A DNA stretch of 34,846 bases from Flavobacteriales bacterium UBA1937 (GTDB lineage Bacteria > Bacteroidota > Bacteroidia > Flavobacteriales > Weeksellaceae): the NCBI GenBank assembly GCA_002337005.1, contig DDFD01000117.1, positions 1-34,846 of the forward strand. Reading direction: 5' to 3'. Shown here in pieces: positions 1 through 7,599 of the stretch. The translations under genes and the position numbers were made by a program. Positions within the stretch are counted from its first letter, which is position 1; every line of letters begins with the position of its first letter. The notes under the pieces were generated by a model. It ran no database searches, was not told the DNA's origin, and worked only from the letters and a program-made list of their open reading frames with translations.

Positions 1-849
1 GGGAATAATCATTTCGGGATTAAATGCAAAGAAAATTGGACTGGCAAAACGATGAAATATACAGATGATGCACCTAATGAATGCTTCAGAGTGTATGATG
101 ATCCTAAACAGTCTTATGAAGATCATTCTGTTTTTTTGGCAAACAGACCATTTTATAGAGGGTTATTTGATTTAGATCCTAAGGATTATAAAGCTTGGGC
201 TCACGGTCTTAAAAAAGCGGGTTATGCTACCAATCCTAAATATGCATATATTTTAATTTCAAAAATAGAAAAATACAGACTTTTTGAATTTGATAATGTT
301 AAAAAAGAGCAAGTTACAGAAAAATTGTTAGCCCTTTATCCTGATTTATCAAATGATAAAGCATTTTTAGCTAAAAATCTTCCTCTACCAAAAGAAAAAA
401 TAGAAGATGTGCCGAAAGTGGTGGTAGATGCTCCTGAACCTGTAAAATTAACCAAAAAAGAAGTTTTGCTTTCTATATTGATGAAAGCTCATCCTAATGA
501 AGCTCTTAGATATATTGTAATTCCTGTAGAACCAGATTATGATGATGCTTCGGAGGTAAATTTAGAAGACATTTCTAAAAAATACGAAGTTTCTGTTTCT
601 AAACTAATGAAATGGAACGAATTGACTTCTAATACTTTAAAAGAAGGACAAATTCTATTTCTAGAAAAGAAAAATTCTAGTGGAAGTATAGATACTTACA
701 GAGCAGAAAAAGGAGAAAGTATGTATAGTATTTCACAAAAATTTGCCGTAAGATTAGATAAACTTTATGACAAAAACCGTATGGAATATGGTGATAAGGT
801 AAAAGAAGGGCAGCTAATCTACCTCAAAAATAAAAAACCTAGAAATTAA
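1..849 (+). CDS. Glucosaminidase (GH73-like) with two LysM domains, 5' partial
   Basis: The reading frame is open from base 1, so the gene begins upstream of the window and the ATG at 52 is internal. The visible start reads GNNHFGIKC, then NWTGKTMKYTDDAP and FRVYDDPKQSYEDHSVFL, and later AWAHGLKKAGYATNPKYA. These are typical of the C-terminal half of GH73 beta-N-acetylglucosaminidases, which cut the glycan strands of peptidoglycan. The catalytic Glu would lie upstream and cannot be seen. After a linker come two LysM modules, at about visible residues 170-222 and 231-279; the second has the GESMYSISQKF and VKEGQLIYL signatures. LysM binds GlcNAc polymers, so the protein is expected in the periplasm or at the cell surface in wall remodelling. 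hemL starts 20 bp downstream on the same strand, so they may be co-transcribed, although the functions are unrelated. Confidence 0.88.
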   Translation, partial: GNNHFGIKCKENWTGKTMKYTDDAPNECFRVYDDPKQSYEDHSVFLANRPFYRGLFDLDPKDYKAWAHGLKKAGYATNPKYAYILISKIEKYRLFEFDNVKKEQVTEKLLALYPDLSNDKAFLAKNLPLPKEKIEDVPKVVVDAPEPVKLTKKEVLLSILMKAHPNEALRYIVIPVEPDYDDASEVNLEDISKKYEVSVSKLMKWNELTSNTLKEGQILFLEKKNSSGSIDTYRAEKGESMYSISQKFAVRLDKLYDKNRMEYGDKVKEGQLIYLKNKKPRN

Positions 850-869
850 TCAAATATCATTAATCAATT

Positions 870-2168
870 ATGATTTACCAAAGAAGTTCAGCGTTATTCG
901 AAGAAGCTTACCAATATATTCCAGGAGGTGTTAATTCACCAGTTCGTGCTTTTAAATCTGTTGGCGGAGTTCCTATTTTTATGAAATCTGCTAAAGGTGC
1001 CTATCTTACCGATGCTGATGATAGAACGTATGTTGATTACATCAATTCTTGGGGGCCTGCAATTTTAGGACATACTCATCCCGAAGTTTTAGAAGCCGTA
1101 AAATTGCAAGCTGAGAAAGGTTTTTCTTTTGGTGCGCCAACTGAACTAGAAACAGAAATTGCAAAATTTATCGTAGAAAATGTTCCGAATATTGACCAAA
1201 TAAGAATGGTTTCTTCAGGTACAGAAGCTTGTATGAGCGCAATTCGTTTAGCAAGAGGTTATACAGGAAGAGAAAAAATCATCAAATTTGAAGGTTGTTA
1301 TCACGGTCATTCTGATTCATTTTTGATTAAAGCAGGAAGTGGTGCTGCCACTTTTGGAAATCCAAATTCTCCAGGAGTTACTTCTGGAACTGCAAAAGAT
1401 ACACTTTTAGCGAAATACAATGATATAGAACAAATAGAGGATTTATTCCGCCATAACGAAGGAGAAATTGCTGCGATTATTGTAGAACCCGTTGCTGGAA
1501 ATATGGGTTGCGTTTTGCCAGAAAATAATTTTCTTCAAAATTTAAGAAAAATCTGTGACGAAAACGGTACTTTATTGATTTTTGATGAAGTGATGACTGG
1601 TTTTAGACTCGCTTTTGGTGGAGCTCAAGAATTGTACAATGTAAAAGCAGATATTGTAACTTACGGAAAAGTAATAGGCGGTGGAATGCCGGTTGGTGCT
1701 TTTGCAGCAAGAAACGAAATAATGAATAAACTTTCGCCGAGAGGTGATGTATATCAAGCGGGAACTTTAAGCGGAAATCCACTTGCGATGAGAGCGGGTT
1801 TAACGACGCTTCAACTCATCAAAAACAATCCTAATTTCTACGAAAAATTAAATAAAACTACAGAAACACTCGATTTTGAAATTGGTAAAATTCTAAATGA
1901 AAAAGGAATTGCTCATAAAATCAACAGAAAAGGAAGTATGATGAGCATTTTCTTCCATACGAATAGAGTTTCTAATTTTGAGGAAGCGGCAGATTCTAAC
2001 CATTCATTGTTCAATAATTTCTTCCATCAATTGTTGGCTCAAGGAATTTATCTTCCACCAAGTGGTTACGAAACGTGGTTTATTTCTGATGCAATAAATG
2101 ATTCGGAAATTAATAAAACACTTGAATCAGTTAGAAATTTTGATTATTCAGATAAAATATCAGACTAA
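870..2168 (+). CDS. hemL: Glutamate-1-semialdehyde 2,1-aminomutase
   Basis: HemL converts glutamate-1-semialdehyde to 5-aminolevulinate, the last step of the C5 route to tetrapyrroles (haem), in the cytosol with PLP. The 432-residue product has the normal full length. Diagnostic stretches are PGGVNSPVRAFKSVGG (18-33), the cofactor-phosphate region SSGTEACMSAIRLARG (115-130), GCYHGHSD (142-149), the FDE of the PLP-ring aspartate (238-240), and YGKVIGGGMPVGAF, where Lys267 is the expected Schiff-base lysine. Class III aminotransferases share the fold, but the VNSPVRAF N-terminus and GxYHGHxD are characteristic of HemL. The ATG at 870 is the first in frame and no strong Shine-Dalgarno sequence is seen, as is usual in Bacteroidota. 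A strong terminator follows at 2173-2201. Confidence 0.97.
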   Translation: MIYQRSSALFEEAYQYIPGGVNSPVRAFKSVGGVPIFMKSAKGAYLTDADDRTYVDYINSWGPAILGHTHPEVLEAVKLQAEKGFSFGAPTELETEIAKFIVENVPNIDQIRMVSSGTEACMSAIRLARGYTGREKIIKFEGCYHGHSDSFLIKAGSGAATFGNPNSPGVTSGTAKDTLLAKYNDIEQIEDLFRHNEGEIAAIIVEPVAGNMGCVLPENNFLQNLRKICDENGTLLIFDEVMTGFRLAFGGAQELYNVKADIVTYGKVIGGGMPVGAFAARNEIMNKLSPRGDVYQAGTLSGNPLAMRAGLTTLQLIKNNPNFYEKLNKTTETLDFEIGKILNEKGIAHKINRKGSMMSIFFHTNRVSNFEEAADSNHSLFNNFFHQLLAQGIYLPPSGYETWFISDAINDSEINKTLESVRNFDYSDKISD

Positions 2169-2172
2169 AATA

Positions 2173-2201
2173 AAATCCCTCAAATTTTTGAGGGATTTTT
2201 C
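2173..2201 (+). terminator. Rho-independent terminator after hemL
   Basis: The stem AAATCCCTCAAA / TTTGAGGGATTT has a very short T-rich loop and ends in a run of T, 4 bp after the hemL stop codon. Read on the minus strand it also leads into a T-rich stretch, so it may stop transcripts arriving from the convergent CCA-enzyme gene. Confidence 0.9.
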
Positions 2202-2287
2202 TTAATATTTTTTTGTTTCTCGCAGATTAAGCAGACAATGCAGATTTTTTTTAATTATCAGCTAAATTAGCACAATCAGCGAGAGAT

Positions 2288-3703
2288 TTATAATTCCAAG
2301 CCTAAAAGTTTCGCTTCTTTAATGACGAAATTTCTAGCTTCATCTTTATCATTTGCAATTTCACCTTCTAGAATGGCTTCTTTTACTTTTTCCTTTAAAA
2401 TACCAATTTCACGACCAGGTTTTAGACTGAACATTTCCATAATTTCTTCACCAGAAATCGGTGGCTGAAAATTCCTAACCTGATCTTTTTCTTCCACTTC
2501 TTTGATTTTCTTTGCTACATACTCAAAATTTTTCTTGAATTTTTCCTGTTTCTGAGAATTTTTCGTAGTAATATCTGCTTTACAAAGCGTGAACAAATCT
2601 TCTAAATCTTCGCCGGCATCAAAAAGCAACCTTCTCAATGCAGAATCTGTAGCATCATCATCAATCAAAGCAATCGGTCTAGATGAAAGTTTTACCATTT
2701 TTTGAACATATTTCATATCAGTTCCCAAAGGTAATTTCAATCTTGTAAAAAGATTTTTCACCATTTTAGAACCTAGAAATTCGTGTCCGTGGAAAGTCCA
2801 ACCAATTTTTTCTACAAATTTTTTAGTGGGAGCTTTTCCGATGTCGTGTAATAAAGCAGCCCACCTTAACCAAAGATTATTGGTGTTTTTAGAAATGTTG
2901 TCAACCACTTCTAGCGTATGCCAAAAATTGTCTTTGTGAGTTTGTCCTTCTACTTCTTCAATGCCTTTTAAAGCGGTCAATTCAGGAATAATTTTTTCTA
3001 AAAGGGTGGTTTCTTCCATCAATTTCAAACCAACAGAAGGTTTTTCGCTCAACATAATTTTGTTGAATTCCACCATAATCCTTTCCATCGAGACAATTTT
3101 AATGCGCTTTGCTTCTTGTTTGATGGCTTTGAGAGAATTTTTCTCAATGTTAAAATGTAAAACTGATGCAAATCTAATAGCTCTCATCATTCTGAGAGGA
3201 TCATCAGAATAAGTCTGTGCTGGCTCTAGAGGCGTTCGCAGAATCTTATTTTGCATATCTTCTCTTCCGTTAAAAGGATCAATTAGTTCTCCAAAATTTT
3301 CTGAATTTAAAGAAATTGCGAGTGCATTTACCGTGAAATCTCTGCGTTTTTGGTCATCTTCTAGAGTTCCTGTTTCTACCGCTGGTTTTCTAGAATCTTC
3401 AGAATAGCTTTCTTTTCTGGCACCCACAAATTCTAAATCCAAATCTTGGTATTTAATCATTGCAGTTCCATAGGTTTTGAACACAGAAACTTTCAAATCA
3501 CCCAATTCTTTTCCTACCGCTTTTGCGAGTTCTATTCCGCTTTGTTCGGTTACAAAATCGATGTCTGTTGGTGCTTTTCTTTGCATCAACAAATCACGAA
3601 CGTAACCGCCAACTATATAAACCGTTTGGTTATTTTCTTGGGCGACTTTAGAAATGATTTTAAAAAGTTTGAAATTTTTATTTTGGGTTAAATTGATTTT
3701 CAT
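2288..3703 (-). CDS. cca: CCA tRNA nucleotidyltransferase / poly(A) polymerase family, with HD domain
   Basis: This 471-residue protein belongs to the class II nucleotidyltransferases that build or repair the CCA end of tRNAs in the cytosol. Visible motifs are the nucleotide-binding GGYVRD (32-37), the metal-binding DID (Asp47, Asp49), RRDFTVNAL (120-128) of the neck region, and DPFNGREDM followed by DDPLRMMRAIRFAS (167-180). The C-terminal half carries an HD-type hydrolase region with HKDNFWHT (256-263) and LLHDIGK (284-290), as in enzymes with added phosphatase or phosphodiesterase activity. Sequence alone does not fully separate CCA-adding enzymes from poly(A) polymerase (PcnB). A CCA role is favoured because the HD architecture is the standard form in this phylum. 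A good promoter lies 58-88 bp upstream. The gene converges on hemL. Confidence 0.92.
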   Translation of the reverse strand: MKINLTQNKNFKLFKIISKVAQENNQTVYIVGGYVRDLLMQRKAPTDIDFVTEQSGIELAKAVGKELGDLKVSVFKTYGTAMIKYQDLDLEFVGARKESYSEDSRKPAVETGTLEDDQKRRDFTVNALAISLNSENFGELIDPFNGREDMQNKILRTPLEPAQTYSDDPLRMMRAIRFASVLHFNIEKNSLKAIKQEAKRIKIVSMERIMVEFNKIMLSEKPSVGLKLMEETTLLEKIIPELTALKGIEEVEGQTHKDNFWHTLEVVDNISKNTNNLWLRWAALLHDIGKAPTKKFVEKIGWTFHGHEFLGSKMVKNLFTRLKLPLGTDMKYVQKMVKLSSRPIALIDDDATDSALRRLLFDAGEDLEDLFTLCKADITTKNSQKQEKFKKNFEYVAKKIKEVEEKDQVRNFQPPISGEEIMEMFSLKPGREIGILKEKVKEAILEGEIANDKDEARNFVIKEAKLLGLEL

Positions 3704-3760
3704 AAGTTGGAAGGTGGATGTCAGAAGTTATTTCTAGCCTCCTATAATCTAAAATTTTTG

Positions 3761-3791
3761 CAAAGATAAAATTAAAACACAGAGACACCAA
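3761..3791 (-). promoter_or_regulatory. Bacteroidota-type promoter for the CCA enzyme gene
   Basis: On the minus strand TTGG (3791-3788) and TATCTTTG (3768-3761) match the -33 (TTG) and -7 (TAnnTTTG) boxes of the Bacteroidota primary sigma factor, about 20 bp apart. The -7 box ends 57 bp before the ATG of the CCA enzyme gene. The -33 box lies inside the CACAGAG-rich repeat, so the repeat may have supplied part of this promoter. Confidence 0.6.
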
Positions 3792-3800
3792 GAAAAACAC

Positions 3801-3832
3801 AGAGAACACAAAGTAGTTGCTCTGTGTTCTCT
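3801..3832. repeat. CACAGAG-type intergenic inverted repeat, possible terminator of the TsaC-type gene
   Basis: AGAGAACACAAAG (3801-3813) pairs with CTCTGTGTTCTCT (3820-3832) at 12 of 13 positions around a 6-nt loop. A partial direct copy, CACAGAGACACC, sits just left of it. On the minus strand the hairpin lies 31 bp after the stop of the synthetase gene and is followed by a T-rich stretch, so it could terminate that transcript. The CACAGAG wording resembles dispersed intergenic repeats of Bacteroidota; that resemblance is from memory. Confidence 0.6.
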
Positions 3833-3862
3833 CTATTAATCTTTAGTTTCGCTGTGATAAAA

Positions 3863-4411
3863 CTACTCGCGAAGTACTTTCACTCTTCCATCACTCCAAA
3901 TTTTTATCACGGAAGAGCCAGAATATTTAGAAATTTTATCACGGTTTTCTTCTACGGCATAATCTACCGCTTCAATCAATTCTTGAGAAATATCCGAAAA
4001 TTTCAAAGGAGATTTGTCTCCGCTAAAATTGGCAGAAGTAGAAACCAAAGGTTTATTGAGTTTAGAAATCAATTTTTTACAAAAATCGTCTTTTACCAAT
4101 CGAATGCCGATGCTTCCGTCTTCTGCTAAAATTTCTTTCGGTAAATTTTTAGGATTTTCGTAAACGATGGTAACTGGTTTTTCAGATAAGTCGATGATTT
4201 GCCATGCCATTTCTGGAACGTCAACCAAATCTTGTAATCTGCGTTCGTTTTCCACCAAAATAATCATTGATTTGGTTTTCTCACGCTTCTTAATTTCAAA
4301 AATTTTGTTGATGGCTTCTACGTTGGTCGCATCACAACCAATTCCCCAAATTGTATCTGTAGGATAGAGGATTACGCCTCCGTTTTTTAATATTTCTAGT
4401 GATTTTTGCAT
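3863..4411 (-). CDS. tsaC: L-threonylcarbamoyladenylate synthase (TsaC/Sua5/YwlC family)
   Basis: The enzyme makes threonylcarbamoyl-AMP from threonine, bicarbonate and ATP, the first step in t6A37 modification of ANN-decoding tRNAs. The 182-residue product is a YrdC/TsaC-type single domain, without the extra C-terminal domain of long Sua5 proteins. Visible signatures are GGVILYPTDTIWGIGCDA (11-28), the ATP/substrate-binding basic motif KKREKTKSM (41-49), IGIRLVKD (101-108) and the STSAN motif (124-128). It is a minus-strand gene with its own gaps on each side, upstream of the CCA enzyme gene. Both neighbours act on tRNA, though with 159 bp and a separate promoter between them an operon is not certain. 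Confidence 0.94.
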   Translation of the reverse strand: MQKSLEILKNGGVILYPTDTIWGIGCDATNVEAINKIFEIKKREKTKSMIILVENERRLQDLVDVPEMAWQIIDLSEKPVTIVYENPKNLPKEILAEDGSIGIRLVKDDFCKKLISKLNKPLVSTSANFSGDKSPLKFSDISQELIEAVDYAVEENRDKISKYSGSSVIKIWSDGRVKVLRE

Positions 4412-4426
4412 TTACATAGTGTTTAT

Positions 4427-4497
4427 TTTGTCATTCAGAAGGAATCTCAATAAAGAATTTAAAATTATTAAAATTTAGATTCCTTCTGAATGACAAA
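4427..4497. repeat. Perfect 21-bp inverted repeat (GTCATTCAGAAGGAATCT type)
   Basis: Bases 4427-4447 (TTTGTCATTCAGAAGGAAT followed by CT) are the exact reverse complement of 4477-4497, around a 29-base A/T-rich spacer. The element fills most of the gap between two minus-strand genes and would fold into a long hairpin in RNA from either strand. It begins 14 bp after the DinB-family gene's stop codon, so it could act as that gene's transcript end. The wording resembles palindromic intergenic repeats common in Bacteroidota genomes (recollection, not searched). Confidence 0.85.
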
Positions 4498-4511
4498 CGA
4501 TGTGGTTTATA

Positions 4512-5018
4512 CTATTTCAAATTCGGTAAATACCTCTCCTCAACTATTTTCAAATGATGAAAATTATGTCCCACAATTAATCTTCCGATGGTTTCTACAG
4601 AAATTTCGTTTCCGTTAGCTTTTCCCGTGTTGTTAAGCGCGATATTTTGTAAATTTTCGAAGAAAATGATAGATGTTTGTCTCACAATTCTAAATTCTTC
4701 AAGCAAACTCACCAAAGTTCTCTCGTTTGCAAAAGAGTTTGTAGCAAATAAATCTTCATCAAAACCAGACAATTCAGTTTGGTCTTTTCTGGCAAAACGA
4801 AGTGCTCTGTATTGGAAAATCTTTTCGGTGTCTATTAAATGAAGAAATAATTCTTTCAAAGTCCATTTTCCTTCTGCATAAGCAAAAAGTGATTTTTCGT
4901 TGTTTAAACCAGAGAAAATCTGAATCGTTTCTGCGCCAGAATTAATCATTTCTTCCAGCCAATTTTCAGTTGGAATTTGGTCTAAATATCTTTGAATATA
5001 TTTTTGAAATTCAGTCAT
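4512..5018 (-). CDS. DinB-family (YfiT/DinB four-helix bundle) protein
   Basis: The 168-residue product resembles the DinB/YfiT superfamily: a four-helix bundle with a metal site built from three histidines. Visible landmarks are the helix with WTLKELFLHLIDTEKIFQYR (53-72), including the first expected metal ligand in LHLIDTE, and the C-terminal GHNFHHLKIVEERYL, where the GHxxHH pattern supplies the others. Members include bacillithiol- and mycothiol-dependent transferases and many proteins of unknown function, so no reaction can be assigned. The start is the ATG at 5018. The gap upstream (5019-5100) is A/T-rich low-complexity sequence. DinB here is the Bacillus family name and not DNA polymerase IV. 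Confidence 0.85.
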   Translation of the reverse strand: MTEFQKYIQRYLDQIPTENWLEEMINSGAETIQIFSGLNNEKSLFAYAEGKWTLKELFLHLIDTEKIFQYRALRFARKDQTELSGFDEDLFATNSFANERTLVSLLEEFRIVRQTSIIFFENLQNIALNNTGKANGNEISVETIGRLIVGHNFHHLKIVEERYLPNLK

Positions 5019-5100
5019 ATTATTTATGATTTACGGTTTATGATTTAAAATTTATCATTTTTATTTTAGAAATAGTAAATCCGAAATCTAAAATCTAATA
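5019..5100. repeat. A/T-rich low-complexity spacer with repeated TATGATTTA words
   Basis: The gap contains TTTATGATTTACGGTTTATG and then ATTTAAAATTTATCATTT, so TTTATGATTTA occurs twice, and it ends in CCGAAATCTAAAATCTAA. Similar words recur at 7563-7590 (AAATCTAAAATCTAAAATTT) and 10557-10580 (GATTTACGATTTAAAATTGA). No gene or clear promoter is seen here. Confidence 0.5.
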
Positions 5101-5550
5101 TTAAAAATGATTGGTCCATTCATAAAAATTGGCATGTGTGTAATGCTCAAAACCACAACTCGGGTAGAGTTGGTTTCCAACTACGTTGGTTTTATCAGTT
5201 TCAAGAAGAATTCCACAAGCTTTTGTTGCGATACATAGTTCTTTTGCGTTTTCTATTAACGCTTTAGAATGTCCTTTTCCTCTATGATTTTCGTTGACGA
5301 ATAAATCGTTAAGCAACCAATATCTTTTCATTCTGGTGGAAGAAAACAGAGGATACAATTGTGTGAAACCTGTCAAAATTTCGTTTTCTTCGGCTACGAA
5401 AATCTCAGAATCTTGGTTTTCTAATCTTTCACGCAAGAAATTTTCAGCACCTTCAATATCACTTTCTTTATGATACCAAGTTCTGTATTGGTCGAATAAA
5501 TTTGCCAATTGCGGTAAATCTTCTAAAGTTGCTTTTCTGGTTGTGAACAT
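5101..5550 (-). CDS. GNAT-family N-acetyltransferase
   Basis: A 149-residue single-domain GCN5-related acetyltransferase. The beta-strand WLLNDLFVNENHRGKGHSKA (about residues 78-97) is the acetyl-CoA-binding motif A, with H-R-G-K-G-H as the Q/RxxGxG/A pyrophosphate loop. It is followed by helix LIENAKELC and strand GILLETDKTN, and the C-terminal YPSCGFEHYTHANFYEW is motif B. The substrate cannot be inferred; such proteins acetylate small amines, antibiotics or protein N-termini. The stop-to-start gap from gldC is only 11 bp on the same strand, so it is very likely in the gldB-gldC transcript. Nothing connects it to gliding other than position. Confidence 0.85.
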   Translation of the reverse strand: MFTTRKATLEDLPQLANLFDQYRTWYHKESDIEGAENFLRERLENQDSEIFVAEENEILTGFTQLYPLFSSTRMKRYWLLNDLFVNENHRGKGHSKALIENAKELCIATKACGILLETDKTNVVGNQLYPSCGFEHYTHANFYEWTNHF

Positions 5551-5561
5551 CTTTTGAGGAT

Positions 5562-5885
5562 TTATTTAATTTTACTCATCAATGCAAATTCTTCTGCAAA
5601 TTCTTGAATTTTATCTGCTACATCATCTTCGCCAGTTGCTCTTTGGTAGGTATGACCTAGAGAAACAAAAATTTGATGCAAAAACACTTTCATTTGGTCA
5701 ACAGGCATTTCTTTCGTCCAAAGGTCAATTCTAAGAGCTTCAAATTTTTTATCGTCCCAAACTGAAATCATTGTTGCTTTGGTTTCTTGGTTTTCTACGC
5801 CGCCATCTTGCGCATTCCAAGTTATTTTTTCTGGAATGTGGTTATCATCAAGTTCTATATTGATGCTTATCTGTGTTTGTCTCAT
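5562..5885 (-). CDS. gldC: Gliding motility protein GldC
   Basis: GldC is a small cytoplasmic protein of the Flavobacteriia that supports gliding in Flavobacterium johnsoniae, where it is encoded next to gldB; its biochemical role is unknown. The 107-residue product matches the family in length and in conserved wording: IPEKITWNAQDGGVENQETK (17-36), then the SVWDDKK and LRIDLWTKEMPVDQMKVF stretches. There is no signal peptide or membrane segment. It lies 69 bp after gldB and 11 bp before the acetyltransferase, all on the minus strand. The gap to gldB contains a tandem heptamer repeat that does not interrupt either gene. Confidence 0.93.
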   Translation of the reverse strand: MRQTQISINIELDDNHIPEKITWNAQDGGVENQETKATMISVWDDKKFEALRIDLWTKEMPVDQMKVFLHQIFVSLGHTYQRATGEDDVADKIQEFAEEFALMSKIK

Positions 5886-5890
5886 TTTTC

Positions 5891-5925
5891 CGAGTTTCGA
5901 GTTTCGAGTTTCGGGTTCCGAGTTT
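5891..5925. repeat. Five tandem copies of a 7-bp unit (CGAGTTT)
   Basis: CGAGTTT occurs three times in register (5891-5911), then CGGGTTC (5912-5918), then CGAGTTT (5919-5925). The following bases, ACCTCGTAACACGCATCTCG, continue a degenerate CTCG-rich pattern. It sits in the 69-bp gap between gldB and gldC, 6 bp upstream of the gldC ATG (5885), so copy-number change would alter the leader of gldC. Confidence 0.85.
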
Positions 5926-5954
5926 ACCTCGTAACACGCATCTCGTATCTCTTT

Positions 5955-6941
5955 TTAATTTTTAGGTTTATAATTAGTATCGTTAAATATTTCTGTGGCA
6001 CTTTTTTGCAAAAACTGTTGGAGTGTAATTTCAGGATGTTCGGCCAAGTATTTTCTGCAGATTTGCCAACCTATAAATGCACCCACTCTAGGCGAAGATT
6101 TTTGGTCAATTTCGGTGTAAAATTTAGAAAAAGGACCTTTGTTTAGAAATCTTTCGTTTAAATTACTATCATCACTAAAAAGTAAATCATTTTCTACAAA
6201 ATAATTCCAAATATTTTCTTCGTTAGAAACAGCCCAGTCTTGTTGTGCCTTAGAATATCCTATTTTATATTGGTCTAGTGTTTTTGGCAAAAAAGCGTCT
6301 TGTAAAGTCAGTAGTTTACCTTGATTAATGATTTTATCTAAAAATTTATTTTGGTCTGGTGTTACAGGTGTGTAATCTATAGCTATAGTTTCCGAAACTC
6401 GGGAGATTACATTTTCTGGATTCATGTCTTTTTTAATATAATTGTCTATTCCTTCATAATATTCAGATTTTTCGCCCATAAAAGCAGAAAGGTCTATGAA
6501 TAGAATTTTTTGGTCAGGGATGTATAAAATAGGTTCTTGGTACAATTCTGTAGCCGAAGAAAACACATATACTTTAGGATTTTGAAATTTCGGAAAATAA
6601 TATTTCACGTGCGCAAATAATTCAGTTAAATCTTTTTCTAATTGCGAAATTTTATTGAGAGAAATAGCATTTTTATATATTCTTCTCTCTAGAGTATTGT
6701 TTCTTTTTTTCTCATAAGTAGCATCTGGAACTTGCGGTGCTAAAAAAAAGCTGTACTTCTCTTTAAATTCTTGAAAAGGAATTTTTTCATTATAAAATTC
6801 AGCAGAAATATCGGTGATTTTTACAGGTTCAGAGGATTTTACTTCTACATTCCAACGGTCATTTTCTTCTTTATTACAAGAGAAAAGGGTAAAAAAAAGG
6901 GCTGTAAGTAATAAAAATAAGATATTTTTTTTCATTATCAT
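5955..6941 (-). CDS. gldB: Gliding motility lipoprotein GldB
   Basis: GldB is a lipoprotein essential for gliding in F. johnsoniae. The 328-residue product begins MIMKKNILFLLLTALFFTL and has a lipobox ending FSC, with Cys at residue 22, followed by NKEEND. This predicts export and lipidation. The body fits the GldB family: a YYFPKFQNPKVYVFSS stretch, ILYIPDQKILFIDLSAFMG, and the C-terminal RVGAFIGWQICRKYL with HPEITLQQFLQ. Adjacent gldC on the same strand strongly supports the call. Two ATGs (6941 and 6935) give the same signal peptide. It is divergent from the acetyltransferase gene at 7030, with an 88-bp shared regulatory gap in which no clean -7 box was found on either strand. Confidence 0.92.
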   Translation of the reverse strand: MIMKKNILFLLLTALFFTLFSCNKEENDRWNVEVKSSEPVKITDISAEFYNEKIPFQEFKEKYSFFLAPQVPDATYEKKRNNTLERRIYKNAISLNKISQLEKDLTELFAHVKYYFPKFQNPKVYVFSSATELYQEPILYIPDQKILFIDLSAFMGEKSEYYEGIDNYIKKDMNPENVISRVSETIAIDYTPVTPDQNKFLDKIINQGKLLTLQDAFLPKTLDQYKIGYSKAQQDWAVSNEENIWNYFVENDLLFSDDSNLNERFLNKGPFSKFYTEIDQKSSPRVGAFIGWQICRKYLAEHPEITLQQFLQKSATEIFNDTNYKPKN

Positions 6942-7029
6942 AGAATTTAGCAGTGGTTTGCGCTGAATACGTCCAAAATTTTAATTATTTTTACATCAGT
7001 TTTAGTTTCGCAAAAATAAGAAATAAAGG

Positions 7030-7548
7030 ATGAATATCAGAATAGAAACAGAAAGATTAATTCTAAGACCATTTCAGGAAGATGATGTGGAGAGATTGTT
7101 TTTACTAGACAGCAATCCCGAAGTGATGAAATACGTAGGACAAGAGCCTTTAACCAAAAAAGAACAATCTGCCGAAGTCATCAAAATGATTCAAAAACAA
7201 TATTTAGAAAACGGAGTTGGTAGATTGGCTGTTATTGAAAAAGAAAGCAATTTATTAATTGGTTGGAGTTTTCTAAAATACCTGACTGATGAAATTAATG
7301 GGATTAAAAACGTATATGATTTGGGCTACCGATTTTTACCAGAATTTTGGGGAAAAGGCTATGCTACAGAATCAGCAAAAGCAAGTTTAGAATATGGTTT
7401 TAAGGAAATGAATTTAGATAAAATTTGTGCGCACGCTCATTCTGAAAATGTGGCTTCTAATCATACTTTAAGAAAATTGGGTTTCGTAGAAAAAGGAACT
7501 TTCGAAGAACCAGACGGAACTTGTTTTTGGTATGAAATAGAAAAATAA
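7030..7548 (+). CDS. GNAT-family N-acetyltransferase, RimJ/RimL-like
   Basis: A 172-residue acetyltransferase of the RimJ/RimL type. It begins with the family hallmark IETERLILRPFQEDDVERLF (4-23). The acetyl-CoA loop is in YRFLPEFWGKGYATESAKA, with W-G-K-G-Y-A as the core, followed by YGFKEMNLDKICAHAHSEN and the NHTLRKLGFVEKG motif B. The family acetylates N-terminal amines of ribosomal proteins, amino-acid analogues or sugars, and the substrate here is unknown. It is divergent from gldB and 51 bp upstream of nadE on the same strand, so nadE could be read from the same promoter. Codon use looks like that of its neighbours. Confidence 0.87.
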   Translation: MNIRIETERLILRPFQEDDVERLFLLDSNPEVMKYVGQEPLTKKEQSAEVIKMIQKQYLENGVGRLAVIEKESNLLIGWSFLKYLTDEINGIKNVYDLGYRFLPEFWGKGYATESAKASLEYGFKEMNLDKICAHAHSENVASNHTLRKLGFVEKGTFEEPDGTCFWYEIEK

Positions 7549-7599
7549 TGAATTTTCTCTATAAAAATCTAAAATCTAAAATTTATAATTATTAATAAT

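Noticed and set aside
1572..1757. Antisense open frame inside hemL
   Set aside because: It lies fully within a strongly conserved gene and its translation is a Ser/Phe/Tyr-rich shadow with no family features.
5787..6146. Plus-strand open frame across the gldC/gldB junction
   Set aside because: It is antisense to the ends of two recognised gliding genes, reads through the heptamer repeat, and has no recognisable domain.
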